This document shows positions 27,801 to 42,800 of a stretch of 64,000 bases of DNA, one piece after another; position 1 is the stretch's first letter, and the number at the start of each line of letters is the position of its first letter. Under the pieces are notes generated by a model, which did no database searches, had not been told where the DNA came from, and saw only the letters and a program-made list of their open reading frames with translations. The stretch is from Saccharina japonica (taxonomy: Eukaryota > Sar > Phaeophyceae > Laminariales > Laminariaceae): positions 1-64,000 of the forward strand of contig MEHQ01001575.1 in assembly GCA_008828725.1 (NCBI GenBank). Direction: 5' to 3'. Both the position numbers and the translations under genes were made by a program.

Positions 27801-30800
27801 AACGGGTATGGTACTTTGTTGGGGGGGGGGCAGCAACATACATTCACAATCCTACCCGACACAACGGCAAACGTACTGTAAAATTGCTGGTGCTGTATCG
27901 CAAGACATTCATTTTGGTTCGACCTCCGAGATATGCGGTATAAGAGTAACATACCAGTCGGGGGGGGTATTACCCGGATAGGTCACCCAGGCGCCCCAAG
28001 GTACATGCCTTGCGTACCAAACGCACCAATAGAGTACTGGCATGCGTCGCGACCGCAGTCGAACCCCAAGAATAGACATGTTTTGGTTACGAATTGACTC
28101 GTGGATCGTCGAGCAGCAGCTATTGAACTGTTGATGGGTATGGTTGGTTTTGTTGAAACCCTCGATTAGGTGAGAACGAGTACTTTCCAGCTTCTCAACG
28201 ACGTATTTCGTTTGTCGCTCGAAAAGCAATTGCTATTCAACACCCGTCCCAAGTCTGTTCGCTGTGCACTGATCTGACAAACCGGTGGGTTCGGCCTTGC
28301 GCCCTGTGCCAGGGCCTGCATAATGTTTCGTGCTGTAGCGGTTATGGCAAACGTGTTGCAAGACCTCGGTTCGGCTTCGTCGGGTATTGTTTTTGTGCTG
28401 GTATTACTCATGGACGCTTTCAAAGCCTGTACAACGTGGTTAACATTGTGCATAGACTTTGGGCGCATGTGTCCTAAGCCTAAGCCTGAGTCTAAGCCTA
28501 AGCCTAAGCCTAAGCCTAAGCCTGAGCCTAAGCCTAAGCCTAAGCCTAAGCCTAAGCCTAAGCCTAAGCCTAAGCCTAAGCCTAAGCCTAAGCCTAAGCC
28601 TAAGCCTAAGCCTAAGCCTAAGCCTAAGCCTAAGCCTAAGCCGAAGCCTACGCCTAAGCCGAAGCCGAACCCTAAGCCTAAGCCAAAGCTTAAGCCTAAG
28701 CCGATCAGACCCAGTTAACCATTGGTTATTCGTGGCGTTAACGCGCCTTTGCCTCGTACACAGCAGTGTGCCAAAACCAACGCCTCCGACGATACAAGGT
28801 AAACCTCTACTTACGTACTGCTTGTTTCAGGCGGTAGCGCGTAAGGCAAAAAAACAAGCTGGACAGAATGCACCCTAAACCTCTCAGAACTGCAAACCTT
28901 ATCCCACACTAATTCCACGTAGTTGGTCTCCAAAATCGCGGGACCGATTCTTAAGGGGATGCAAAAAACAAAAACGATTTTTCGGAGCTCCTCGAGTGAA
29001 GAGAAAATCTTCCTCAGACAAATCCATTGCTACTGTATGGTATATCTACGAGTACTGCGTATTTACTGCACGGGTCATTTGTTGTTTTATTGTCATTTTT
29101 GTCGAATACTGGCGGATTTGCCGTACCGCACTCACGCGATAATGTTTTGTTTGTTTTGGAGTTTTTGTCTTGAGTCACAGAGGCGGTAGGACGAATGGTA
29201 TGAGCAAAGACGGAGATCCCTTTCTGACGGCGATCCGACAAAATAAAGGACCCTCACAAATCCACGTAATTGCTATGTACCCCCATGCTATACAGCGTGG
29301 GCATTGATTAGTTTTTTTTTCATTTTTTTGTCCGAATACTGCTTCTGCTGCACGTATTCTCACGTTTGGTTTTGTTCGCAATTTGTTTGGCTCTTGTGTC
29401 ACAGGGGGCCGGACGAAGGGCAAGAGCAAGACGGAGCTCCTGATGTCGACACCCCCGAAGGGACGAGCCGACGGTGAAAACGGATACTTCTTGGCGACCC
29501 CGTCTATCGTTGAATACTTGGACTACGGAGTGGACGAAACCTACAGGCGAGAAGTGGAATCTTGACTTTTAATTCGCCAATTTCCGGTTTTTCCGAGCCA
29601 GAACTGTCAACAGTAACGTACGATGTCCCGAAAATGCTTCAGAGGAGCATTCTTCAGAAGAGCATTCTTCAGAAAAAAAAAATCAGAAGCAATCTTCAGA
29701 ACGTTCTTCAGAACATTCGTTCGAAACATTTCCCGAACATTTTGCATTCGCTCACACCCTTGGCAACCGCGTCGATCGTGGAATACTTCGAGTATGACCG
29801 GAATAGTTTGAGCCCGTCCTCTCCCCGTCCTCTCGTGCTATACCCCCTAGTCAAGTCCGCCTCACACACGGTTCTTAGTAGGATGCAGCTCACCCTTTAT
29901 GCGACTTGCCCAACACCTCACGGTGCTTTCGCGTTTGGTGCAAGCAATGTCTGCCTGGTTGGCGAAAACCGGACGTGCTCCGCCCCATTTTTGAAGTGAT
30001 GCCACAGTCTATGGTCATACAGTTACGGTCATGCGCGACATGCGGCATACAGTGCTCTCTCCGAGCAACTCCCTTATAAGGGTGGTGGCTTATTTTCTGA
30101 ACTCCTCTCTCATGAAGAGCTCAAAATCCCATACACCCGGAGCATGACACTCAAAAAGGTTTGTTCGGGAAATCCGAGCTAAGTATAAAAAAAAACACTT
30201 ACCAGGTACTCGTATGCTGCAGCAGTATATTCGTTTGTTTAATAACGTACATATGTTCGTATTCGTAATCAGTCTATTTCAGGATGGATGCACGTAAAGT
30301 AAATTAATGAATTCATTCTGGAAAAAGAGGGACGGATTTAGATGTTTCTTTTTAATTCATTTGGTTGGACGAATAACTAGTCCAGCTAATAGGGGGAGAA
30401 CAATAAAGCAGTAGCAACCTTAACCTTTATCGTTCTAACCGGTTCACTCGAGGAGCTCTGCCGGTCGAAAACAGGGTGAAGACAAAAAAATAAGCATTCA
30501 GCCCATTTTTCCGTCGGATATGAGTCCCATCCGATAACCTCCCATCTCGCCGTGTCGACTGCATTGATTGGTGAATATTTTACGGAATGGTGCAGGGCGG
30601 AGCTGGTGCTGCGAAACATAAGCTGCCTCAAGAGGGGATTCATGCTTCTGCCGCCCGCTACCGAGTACTTCAGCATCGCGAAGGTATACATGCTGTACAT
30701 TTTAGAAACAAAAAAGTGTGCATCAGCATACGTACGTACGTATCAGAGACATACGATGCGCTGTATTTGCGGGGGAGCACCGTGTTGATTCAATATCGGG

Positions 30801-33800
30801 CGCATGACCGGCCCTCAATGTAAACATAAAAAGCTTTCATATTAGTATCGACGCACCCAGCGAGCAGGGCTCACGTAGTATTACAAAGTATCACACGGAA
30901 TAATATATAATATCATGGAATGAAACACCGGGGGCACGGCATCACCATCGTGCGAATCCCGATATCCAATATCCCGCCACCAAACATCCCAATACCTATA
31001 GAACTCCACAATCCACCCCAACGGACGTCGCAGCTTGTATCTATTGCACGCACAAGCAAGACACCGAGATAGAATACCAGTACCTAGTCATGTTGGCAGC
31101 GCATAGGCTCTCAGAACCCCACGCCCTATTTGGACGTCACCTACACCACGTTAGCCCCCAAGCGTCCGTACGACTGACGATAATGAATATCGCTTCCGCA
31201 CTCTGTGGTCGCTTCCAACATTCTCGACCTTATAACCCAAATGGATTAAGTACCGTTCATCTTCCTTTAGTAACGCAGGCTGCGGTAAAGGCGCACCAAC
31301 CATTGTTTTCCCTGCTGGGAGGCTCCTCGCTCGAGGGTCTCTATACCTGCAGTAGTATAAACATTGGTTTCAAGAAAAAACAAATAAAGTGCTACTACTG
31401 TACGTATACACCCGATGAAACAATGCCTCCCATGGCCTAGGTATACCCTTAACTCATGTACTGAAAAAAACGAAAAAGGATTGAAATAACGACGATTTTG
31501 GGTGAAGGCGCTTCTCCATCTTTCAGAAAGTATTTGCCTTATAAGGCAAAAAGAAAGGACGGACTGCCACTATCGTATCGTAGCACGGGTTTATTACGGG
31601 GGGCTATAGTAAATAGGACCAGCAGTGCACACAAAACCCAATACATTTACCCATTTCTACTAGTAATATTTGGTCCTGTTTACTATGGTCCCCTGCAATA
31701 GTAGACGCGAGCTTCCCTGCGCGGGTGGCCCCCTACCCCCCCCCCCCCCCCCCCCCTCAGAGGCGGTTCTTAGCAGGAGGCAGCGCCCCCTCCATGCGAC
31801 TCGCCCAATCCCCCACGGCGTTTCGCGCTTGGTGCAAGCAATGTCTGCCTGGTTGGTGAAAGCCCAACGCGCTCCGTCCCGGCATTGTAGGAATGCGAGG
31901 GTCTATGGTCATATGACTACGGGCGTGCACAACATGAGTACACCCCCCCCCCCCCCGGTAGGCATACGTACACAAATCATTGTGGGGACATTGAACAATG
32001 CAGCTTAACGATTTGGGCAGTACCGAACCTAGAGGTTGTCCCGACCCCTTGTGAAGGTCTTCTACGTACGTTATTGCAATGTCTCGACATTGAGGGTTTT
32101 ACCCCCCACATGGTGCGAAGCTGGTGTTCCGGCCGCCTGTATGTTAAAATGTTATGTCACACAAGTGCCTCCCCACTCCCCCCTCCCAATCCCCATGGCC
32201 ACATAACACGGCGGCCATGCATGGCATGAGTGCACCCCCCGCCGCTTTCTCTGGAAGTGGCTACGTACACCATATATTAGATCAACTCATTGGAGGCGTT
32301 CATACGTAAGTCCGCCTCACAGGTGGTTCTCAGCGGGATGCAGCTCACCCTTCATGCGACTCGCCCAACACCTCACATTTCGCTTCGCGCTTGGTGCTAG
32401 CAATGCCTGCCTGGTCGGTGAAAACCCGACATGCTCCGTCCCGGCATTGTAGGGATGCGAGGGTCTATTTTCTTACGACAGCGGCCATGAATAAAAATGA
32501 AGTACACCCCCCTCCCACCCCCCTCCGTCACGCAAGGGATGCATGGTCGATGGTCGAATGACTAAGGCAAGGAACACATGAGTACGCCCCCCCTCCCCCC
32601 CCCCACCCCCTCAACACAACGGCTCCGCTTTGCTGCTATCCCCATGCTTCAATGTGCTGTTTTTGTTTGCTTCATTCAACCAAAAAAGGTTGTCTTCCCA
32701 TCTGACGAGGTAGACCCAGACTCCGGGACCACCGTCACGGGGAGCGGGGACCTCGCCCCCGGGATAGCCGCGAAAGTTTCGATCGACTTCACGCCGGACA
32801 GCCTGGGGGAGTACCACGACAAGCTGTCCGTCGTCACCGAGGCGGGAACGTTCGAGGTGGGTGTGGGTTTCTCAGCGAAGTTTGGCATTTTTCCAAGGCG
32901 GGGGGTGTACTTCATGTTTTGTGCATGGCCGTAGTCGTATGGCCATAGACCCTCGCATACCTACAATGCCGGGACGGGAGCATGTCGGGTTTCCACCAAC
33001 CAGGCAGATATTGCTAGCACCAAGCGCAGGGGGGGGGCGGCAACCTTTGAGGTTGGGTATTCTTGTTTTTACAAGGGGCGGGGGCTCGACTCGGAGACCT
33101 TTAACGTGGTGTTTCTCAATGAATGTGGCATTTTATTTTTACCGGAGGGGGGGGGGACCTTCTAGTTGGTGGGGTTTCTCAGCGCATAAAGTTGCCTTTT
33201 TTTCAAGGGGGAGCGAGGCGGGAACGTTCAAGGTGGGGCTGCTCGGTGAATGTGGTACTTTTCACAAGGGGACGCGAGGCGAGAATCTTCGATGTGGGGT
33301 TTCTCAGCCAATATGGCATTTTATGTATACAGGAGACGTGGAGCGGACATGAACGAGATGGCGGGGTGTGTCAGCGAATACTGATTTTGTTTTTATTTGG
33401 GGGCCTAGGCGGGAACGTTGAAGGTGGGATTTCTCAGCAAATGTGTCATTTTTTATAAGGGGGGAGGCGGTGCAGAATGTTCGAGGTGGGGTTTCCAAGA
33501 TAATATAGCATTTGTTACAAGGGGGAGGCGAGGCGGGAACCTTCGAGGTGGGGTTTGTCAGCGAATACGGCTTTTATTTACAAGGGGTATGCGAGGCAGG
33601 AACCTTCCAGCAGATGAGAGCTTTTGTTTTGAAGGCAGAGAGGGAAGGAAAGATGATGATGATGATGACGATTATCGTGGTGGTGATGATGGATGTGCTG
33701 ATGGTAATGGCGATGGTGGTAGTGATGGTGATGGTGATGGTGATGATGGTGATGGATATCATGATGATAGTGGTGATGACGATGGTCTCAACATTAACCC

Positions 33801-36800
33801 GTTTCATTCAAATGTAGCCTAATGGGAGGTTGAAGGGGCGGGGGGGGTGGTGGGGGTTTGCGCCAGATACGGCACCGGAAATAACGCTTCGCTATGGATG
33901 ATTGGCAAGCCGGAGGGGAAGGTCAGGGAAGGGGAAGGGGAATAAAATGTGCTGTGCCGGGAGTATCGCTTGGATTATCGGACTCTCCACAAGCGGGAGG
34001 GGCAGAGGGCGGGCGGCGGAGGGGGAGAGGACGGGAATTGCGCCAAATACCCGGAATAGCGCCTGAATATGGGATCGTGCACAAACAAACGCGGGAAGAA
34101 CAGGGGCAAGCGGGAAAAAGGCGGGGGGGGGGTGGGGGAGAAGTTGCCCCAGTCACTGGAAATAACGTTTAGATAGGAGATTCTGCACAAAGAGCAGGGG
34201 GAGAGGGCGGGGGGGCGATATAGATTGCGCCACATTGATATACACAGCACAATGCTTCACATGGGGAGCGACATAGGTGATACATCAAACAGACGTGCAT
34301 GCAATACCAGACGAACCTTGCAACCCCAGCTCTCATCGCGTGAACACAAACGCCGACCCCCCCCCCGTCCTTGAAAGGTTCCGATCCACGCGCACCGGCG
34401 GCGGCCGTGCCTGTCGCTGCCCGAGTCGGGTCTCCTCGACTGCGGCGGGTGCTTGCTCGGGGAGGGGAAGACTATGCGCTTTTCCGTGCGGAACACCGGA
34501 GGTCCTGTGCGCTTTCGCCTCTTCCCGCTGGAAACCCTCGACCGGTGAGTCGGTTGGTCGGTCGGCCTGTGGGCGACGCGGTATTTTACGCCTTTGGAAC
34601 CAACCCCCCACGCCTTTGTGTGTGTTCTTTACATTAAACAGCAGTCATTTCTACCCGTCGACATCCAGCACACCCAGTGTCCGTGCCGATTCTTCATACG
34701 AGAGAGATACCAGTTATCATGTGATCACAACACTACGGTACAAAGATACTACGTTGCAAATGCAGCAAGCAGAGCAGACAATGCAATGCCCATACACGAC
34801 GGGCAAGACCTACTACCCTGCTGGCAATCCAGCTGCCTGAAAGACAACAACAAAACTAAAAAAAAAAAGAAAAGTGAAAAAACTAAGTAAGAATTGGGGA
34901 CAAAATTCCTTGTATTTTTTTGTGGGTTCATTTGTTTGCGGCGGTGAAGGCTGATTACCCGTCGCCTTGGTTTCCTACTCCTTTTTGTTTTTTCTTTTTT
35001 TTTCGGGGGGTATATACATGCTTTATACTATTGGCACAATGCATATGTACCATGGAGTTTTTCCTTACGCACGTACTGACGCTTGGCTCTAGTGTAAAGC
35101 ACACCGAGTTTCGTCCTCTGTTTATGTTTTGTTTTCCCCGGTGTAGGTACGTATCATTACCATAAATGTCGTGGATGTTTCATCCTATTTACGAGTACTA
35201 CGGGCTTGTTGGTTCAAGCAAACAAAAGAACCACACTGCACCCGCCACGAAGCTGCACACTCGAATGCCAAATATGTGATATCATAGAACGCTTGTGCAA
35301 GCGTTCGGAATCGGTTATCCTAAGAATTGCCTGGAAGTTCCGACGCTCTCAAAAAGGCATCGAGTTGAGCTCGAACCCGGTTGTATCGTTTTTTTTTCAA
35401 GCCGGTACACGTAGCCACCATTGCCTTGCCTGCTGGTACTGCGGGCCACGCATTACACATTTATAAAAATGAAAAAAAAAAAAAAAACAGCTGTGAGATG
35501 GAGGACTTCGTCGAAACTCATATTTTTCAAGCTGTGAGTGCAATACTTCGATCGCGCATTGTAGCGTTTTTCGCACCTTGAAATTGTTTGTTCTCAACAC
35601 ATTTCCGCCACAAAAAAACGCGGCTTTTACGGGGAACCATAGTAAGTAAGACCCCGCGGTACAGACAAAAAAATAAACTGTACATTTACCTATGATTGCG
35701 AACAATACTTGGTCCTATTTGCTATTTCGGAGGACCCTAGTAAATAGGGACCAAATATGGTTAGTAAAAGTTGGTAGCCATATGGGCTTTTTGTCTGTAC
35801 CCCCGCAGGTCCCATTTACTATGGTTACCCGTGAAAAGGTCGTTCCGTAATAGGAGGAGTTGGTGCCAGAAACGAGCTGTACGTCGCAGTCAAAGCAAAA
35901 TCACCGCTGCATATCCCGTCAACGGATTCACGCGACGACACAACCGTATTGGGTATACCGTACAAGGGGTGCGAACTCAAGACGCGAGCTACAGTACGAT
36001 AGATAGATGTAGTTTTTGTTTTTAGTTTTTCTGAAATCATTTATGAATGATCGGGCTCCTTAACCAAACCAAAACGGACTTTCATTACTTTGTTGCTATA
36101 TTTTTCAGTTTTGCACTGAGGTCATAAGGTTGTTGACCGTGTGGCGCCCCCCCCCCCCCCTCTAAAATCGTTTTTTCGCTTAGTTTGAGTATAGAGCTCC
36201 TTACGCGAGGAGCCCCATAAAAACCATGGTGCACTTCTTTACCGTAGTATGCGTGTCAATGTGTTTTGTTTTTTTTTTCTCGACTAAAGTCGAACATTAT
36301 TACTTTTTGGGAAAGAATGTCTTCCAGATTTGTTTTCCGAACACACCTTGCTCGGCACTACTGTATTGGCAAACCTTCGCGATCTGGAAACATTTCTTGC
36401 GCAGAGAAACAGATCGCACCCCTCTCTCCTTCCTTCCTTCCTTCCTTCCTTCCTTCCTCTGCAACTTGGGACACATCTATCTGTAACCGTCATTTCATTT
36501 CGACATTTCTTTTACTTTTAAGCCTAGTTCGATGCGAGTCGACGAGCGAAGAAAGGGCTGAAGTCTTCTCACGATAAAAAAAGTGCAAGGCACGAACCCG
36601 TATAGTGGGACGGGAGGAGGGAAAGGAGCCCGCTTTGTGATCCCGGATCTGAGTTACTATTCTACTCCTCGTATAAGAGGGAGAAAGAAAAAGAAGGGCG
36701 AACATAACTAATGGGACGAACAAAATCAAAATCGAACTCAACTCTCTTTTTTGTGGCATCCTGCTGCCGCCAATCGGTGCTGACCGCTCTTATCTCCGAG

Positions 36801-39800
36801 CCCCTTGGAAACAAGCCAGTGTTACCGCTCTTATCTCCGAACCGCTCGTATTCCCGTTCAAGAGCGCTTTGTTTTGCCGAGGTCTCGGGATTGGAGCAAA
36901 TTATTTCCAAACCTCGGATGTATTTTGGTTTTGAAGAGCACCAAATCGCTCGCGAAGCGGGAAACATCGGGCAAAGCCTGGCTGTGTTGAATTGACGTTT
37001 CCGAGGCAAGCCTAATTAACGGATTATGATCTCAGCTCTTAACTTATTTGGAACTGGAAAAAAAAATGCTCACACCAATTCCAAGTAGTGTGTCCCCAAT
37101 ACGTGGGACTAATTCTTGAGGGGTTTCTTGTCTTTGGACAGTCTTCGGGGAGTCGTACGTCGATGTCACCAGTGAGTTGGAAACAGGAGTTAAACTTCGT
37201 GGTGCGTGTGGTTTTCTTCCTGGGCTTCGTTTGGGTGTGCTTCTCTGCTTTCTGACGTCGCAGCTCGCGCTGCCACTGGCCGGAAGGCAAACTAAAAAAA
37301 AAAAAGTATCAATAACAAGAACAACAAGTGTACACGAAAAACAAAAAACAACGACACCCCACGTTTTTTTTTTACGAGTCCCAGACAGGAGAGGCGGGTA
37401 TAATGAATTCCTGTAACGTAAAATGATGCCATGCATTTAAAAAAAGATTGGTTAATGTATTTTTCCGACGAAACTTCCCAAACCATTAGTTTGTTTCGCA
37501 ACTCCGATATGGTGCCGAGTGGGGCTCCGTTTTCTCCTTCTTACTGTTTTGTTTTATCGTGTACCTGTGCAAGCAACAGCAACAATATACGCGGTCTTCA
37601 TTCGTATACCTTTCGTCTTTTGTTTTTTCGCGACTGACACACGGAGGCGGAAAATAATAAACTCGCAAACCAACTCACGTACCTGTTTAATTCATCGTCG
37701 AATGGCCTTCAGAACATCAGTATACGAAGCATATATGTATATATACCAGGTACTATTTTCGTTTAAGGTAGTGGTAGTGATCGGAGCACATACATGCGCG
37801 CCCTCTCCGTTCGCAGGAGGTGCACGAGTTCAGACGGGGGGGGAGAACGGCCCAACCCGGAGGACTGCGACGGTGACGCTGCCGCCGCTGCTGCTGCGGA
37901 TTCTGCTGCTGGCGGAGGCGGGAGCGTATTCTCTTCCTCTTCTTGTTCAGCAGGAGATGTTAGTATCGCCTCCCTTGCTACTGCTGGTGGTTCTAGTGGT
38001 GCCGACAATAAGAAAAATCAGCCCGAGGGCGGTGGGCACGGCGACTGGTTGTCGTCATCTTCAAGAGCAGACCATGCTGCTGCTGCTGCTACTGCTGCCG
38101 TCGGTCGAGTGACCGACGGCAAGGACAGTACCGACGACGATGGTGTTGGTGGTGGCGGCTTCGAGCGCGGCAGCATTAACGGAGACCTGCACGACGACAA
38201 GCTGGAGGTGTGTGTGTGTAGGGGGGGGGCTACTACTTTGTAGCTTGCCTTAGTCATTTCACCATTGACCAAGCACGCATCCCTTTCGAGACGGCGCAGC
38301 TTGGGACGTGGAGAGGGTGTGTACTCGTGTTTACGCGTGGCCGTAGTCGTATGTATGACGATGGACCCTCGCATTTCTACAGCCCTACGGATGGAGCATG
38401 TATGGTGTTGGTCACAGGCCGGGCAGACGTTGGTTGCATCCAAGCACGAAAGCTTGAGATGGAGGAGGGTAGAAGATACGATATCACGGTAGCTCTCGCT
38501 CTTGAATAAAAAACAAAATTAAGTATATCGCTGTCGCTTGCCGCTTGCCGCTTGCCGCTTGCCCCCCCCTCGCCTCAACCCGGGCAGGATGGACCGTTCT
38601 GCGTGTTTCCCAGGGACTACTGCTTGGGAGAAGGAGAAACGGTTACCATAAACGCCGAGTATCTGCCGTCGGCAACAGGCCTGCACGAGGCGCGCTTCCT
38701 CATGCTGCAGGCAAGAAAACAAAATTGAATGCATATGAGAGAAACCAAGGTTCACTCCGATATGAAAGCGGTTTGGACATATGATTATATATATATATCT
38801 ACGGTAGCAAAGTTGGATATATTTTTGTCTCTGAAGCTCGGTACTCACATGGTACCGGTAATATTTCGCCAGACTTACGAAGCACATACGTACCTCACCA
38901 GACAACCTGATCACATAGTGAGGTTGTTCATATAGTGAGCAAAACAAACAGACGAAAGCTTAACACCCTATGAACAACCTCGAAACATATAGTGCGCCAC
39001 TGTCTTTATACTGTCCCAGCACGGTCAATCGAAAGTCACACACAAGAGACTCAGCCTGAGCATTAAAAAGCAAAGCGCGAAGCTCTCGGGGTAGTCAGGG
39101 CCTAACCTTTTGAATGCAGATGGCCCCTTCCTGTGGCTGGCCTGGGGCCAAGGTGCACATTACTCAGTAGTACTGTACAGTAGGAAGACAATGTCTTCTT
39201 TAAACGAACAGTGTAAGAAACTGTGCCTTCGCGTGCGTCCAGAAGAAGAAAGTCAGCTTGCGCCCGTTGCTTTTTTTTTGTTTTTGTCAGAGGGCCGGTA
39301 CTGCTGTATTCCGACGAAATTGTGTTTTGTTTTTTTCTCGGTAAAGGAGCCTCCGTCTACAATAACTTGTTTTTTTTTTGCGGCAATACGTTTCAACCCC
39401 CAATCGTAGCAACGCCTTGGAAGGCATGCGGCTTGAACGATACCTGGCAATGACATAGGCTTGAGAAAAAAATTATTGCGAATAAGAACGCCTCCGTCCG
39501 TAATAAAATCGAGCGGACTGATTGCTTCTTCCTCCACCTTGCCCTGCTCGCCTCACCCACTCTCTTATATCTTCGAAACATGAGTCCAACACTACCGTCT
39601 ATAGACGCGTGCTACGGTAGAGGTAGTCCCAGTGACACGTTTAGGCTGAATCGTTTTCTGAACGATCGGGCTCCTTAACCCAAATTCGTCGGACGGTTTT
39701 CATTCTTGTGACGAAATGTTTTCAGAGTATATTTCGGTCAGGAGATTTTTCATCCGGTAGCACTTTTATTTCCCCCTCCAAAATCATTTTTCGATGAGGT

Positions 39801-42800
39801 ATATACGACGCTGCTTAAGTGAGGAGCTCAGAAAAAAAACATGATGCATCTCTATACAGGTAGCGGCTTATTCGGCCATCGGCAGTCTGCATCGTACCGT
39901 GCGCCAAGTCATCAAACACCACAATCTCGGACTTCGTATGTATATACATGATTATCGTGCCTATCTTCTCAACGCGTGGGATAGAGACACCATTGCACGC
40001 TCCCTTCTTGTTTTTGGTTTCCGTGCACAGGATAACTGCGAGGAGCGCGAGCTGTGCGTGCGGGCCTTGTGCGAACAAGTGTCTCTGAGAATCTCGAACA
40101 TTGACGGGATTCATGTGCCCACCGCAGCGGCGGCAGCGGGGGGAGAGAGGGGTTCGCCAGAGGAGCCGCCGAGAGTTGCCCACCCGGCGACGATCAGCCA
40201 CCTCCTGTTCGAGCCGACCCTGCTGTCCAGGTGTGTGTGTACTATATCGTGTTCGAGCCGACCCAGCTGTCCAGGTGTGTGTGCACTATATCGCATGAAT
40301 CGACACTATTGACGGGGGACCACATGCCCCCCTCATACGGGATGTACATCCTGCATGGGGACATACAAAACCCGTAAGTACGCGCGATCGAAGTATCACA
40401 CTCAGCTAGCAAAAAAATAGTTTCGACGAAAATCCTCGATCTCACAGCTGTTTTTTTTTTTTTTTTTTCAAATATAGTAAATAGGACCTACGGTGAACAC
40501 CAAAAGCTTCTGGTACATATTTACTTACCTCTTTGATCAACAAATATGTGATTGTATTTACTATCATCGTTGCCCTTCATAGCTCAAATTAATTCATTGG
40601 TGAATTTCCTCCACACTCACCCCTGCTGTGGTTTGTTCGTAGGTGTTCTGGTGTTTAAAGTATCCTTAAACACTGAAATCAGAATCCACGCTACTACAGT
40701 AATAGTAGCTCGAGTCATGAATTGGTTCAGTTCACCCACCTCCAGCCTTAATTCACGTCTTCTTGAAAAAAAAAAAACAATGAAGTAATTAATACCAACA
40801 CTTGATTTGTTTTTCTTTATATTGGCGGTAACTGCGTACAGGCTACGATGGTGCTGTTCAGGCCGTGTGTGCTATGCGTGCGGTACGGTAACATCATACA
40901 AAGTATTAGGTATGCTACAAACGACTCTGCTGTGCTGTGTAGGCGTGTTTTCCTGCGCCTCGTATACTTTCCGATGCAAATCGACGTGGGCAGAAAAAAA
41001 GGGCCAGAAGTATTTTGTCGGGATTTAAAGCAAGGCACGAACCGCAAATGACCCAGGCTATCGGTAGGTGGGGGGTAGGGAGGGGGAGGCGTACTCATTC
41101 CATGCTTTCCTTAGTGATTTGACCATTGGGCACACATCTCGTTCGAGACGGAGCACAAAATTCGACCCCGGCGAGGTTGGGATAACTCGCACGAGTGGTT
41201 CTGTGCCGAAGCGAAAACCAAAAATGTAAAAATTGAATAATGTTGTGGGGCACCACAGCGTAACCGGTGACGAACGTTTTCGCGGCCGTGCGTATAGCGA
41301 AACAAAGCAAGAGAAACAACCTCTTGCCCCTGCAGAAAAACAGGGACGTCAGCCACTCGCGTACGTAGCCGTGGCCTGTTCCACAACCAAGAGGTCGTTC
41401 CTCTACCCGTTGCCTTGGACGAACGATGCTGTAGCTATTTTTCGTGCAGTCTGTGACATACATGGAGAAAGCGGCAATTGCTGCGACTGCGTGTTCAGTT
41501 GCGCATCGCGATTAGTTGAGAAATCTATATAATCTATTCCGCATCGCAAGGGTTTGATCAGAACTGCCAGCCACGTGTAGCACCACTACCCAACTTGCAC
41601 AGCTCATATCCCCCCTCTCTCTTCCATTGGCCCTCGTATGAGTATCATACCATTCACAAGTGACCCGACACCTCCCCCCCATTTTAAAGCCCAAGAACCC
41701 CCCGGTGCTCCGCCTCGAAAGGGATGCGTGGCCAATGGTCAAATGACTAAGCCAAGCAACTACTGAGACACGACATGAGTTCACCCCCCCGGTGCTCCGC
41801 CTCGAAAGGGATGCGTGGCCAATGGTCAAATGACTAAGCCAAGCAACTACTGAGACACGACATGAGTTCACCCCCCCGGTGCTCCGCCTCGAACGGGATG
41901 CGTGGACAATGGTAAAATGACCAAGGAAAGCAACAAATATTTAACTCCTCCTCACCCAATGAACCAACCATGTTCACGGTTCATGTGACCTCACAATCCG
42001 GGACAGCGTCAATTTCGTCTCCTCAACATATCCTTCCACGTTGCCTTCTCTATCCCATTAACCCCCCCCCCCCCCCACATTGCGAAAGGGATGCGTGGCC
42101 ACTAGCCAATAAACGAAGGCGAGCAACACATGTGCAAGCCTCCTCCGCCCCTCCCCCCCATTCTAAACACGCCGTACTATCGGTTCATGGGATATCGCAG
42201 TACGGGACGGCGGCAATTTACGCTCCGGAACGACACAAGCGGAGATCTGCCGGTCAATTGGGCGATCTCCGAAGTCCCCCTCTTGCTCCCCAAGGAGCCG
42301 TCGCGTCCGTCTGCAAAGAAGAGGGGCAGAGAAACCGCGCGACACGGGTCGACCGTGGGCGCCAGGTCGGATGCGACGACGGTTTCCGCGTCTGAATTCG
42401 GAGGAACGCTGCTAGCGGAGGAGGAGAAGAAACGAAATAGGAACAGCGAAAACAGCACCAGCAACACCTACAACGACAGCAAAAACGGTGAAGTCGACCG
42501 CGAAGGCATTAATTGCGCCGCGGAGCCGTTTATGGCACGCGAAGTGTATCCCACCGCGCCCCTTCCTGGCCAACAACTAGCAGCAGCAACAGCAGCCGCA
42601 GCGGGAAAATGGGAGTACGACATTCCAAATGAGTATCAACTCCGGAAAATCGAAGACGAAGGTCGAAACATCGCAGGGCACGACGGCATGACAAGCGCCG
42701 GGCTCTCGTCCTCTACACTAATATCCGCTGCTCGCGATGCTCGTAGCGTGGAGACGATGTCATCATCAGCGGTCACAGCGGCAGCCAGGGGGGCGTTCGC

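Noticed and set aside
28323-28718. Open frame encoding a (KP)n protein
   Set aside because: It is the hexamer tract read in frame; open in more than one frame and without homology.
36711-36995. Open frame of 94 codons in intron 13
   Set aside because: No homology, no splice phase fit, and an internal short duplication of CCGCTCTTATCTCCGA explains part of it.
37519-38112. 197-codon open frame overlapping exon 14
   Set aside because: It reads Leu-rich sequence from the GCTGCT repeats in the wrong frame; the exon 14 frame fits both neighbours.
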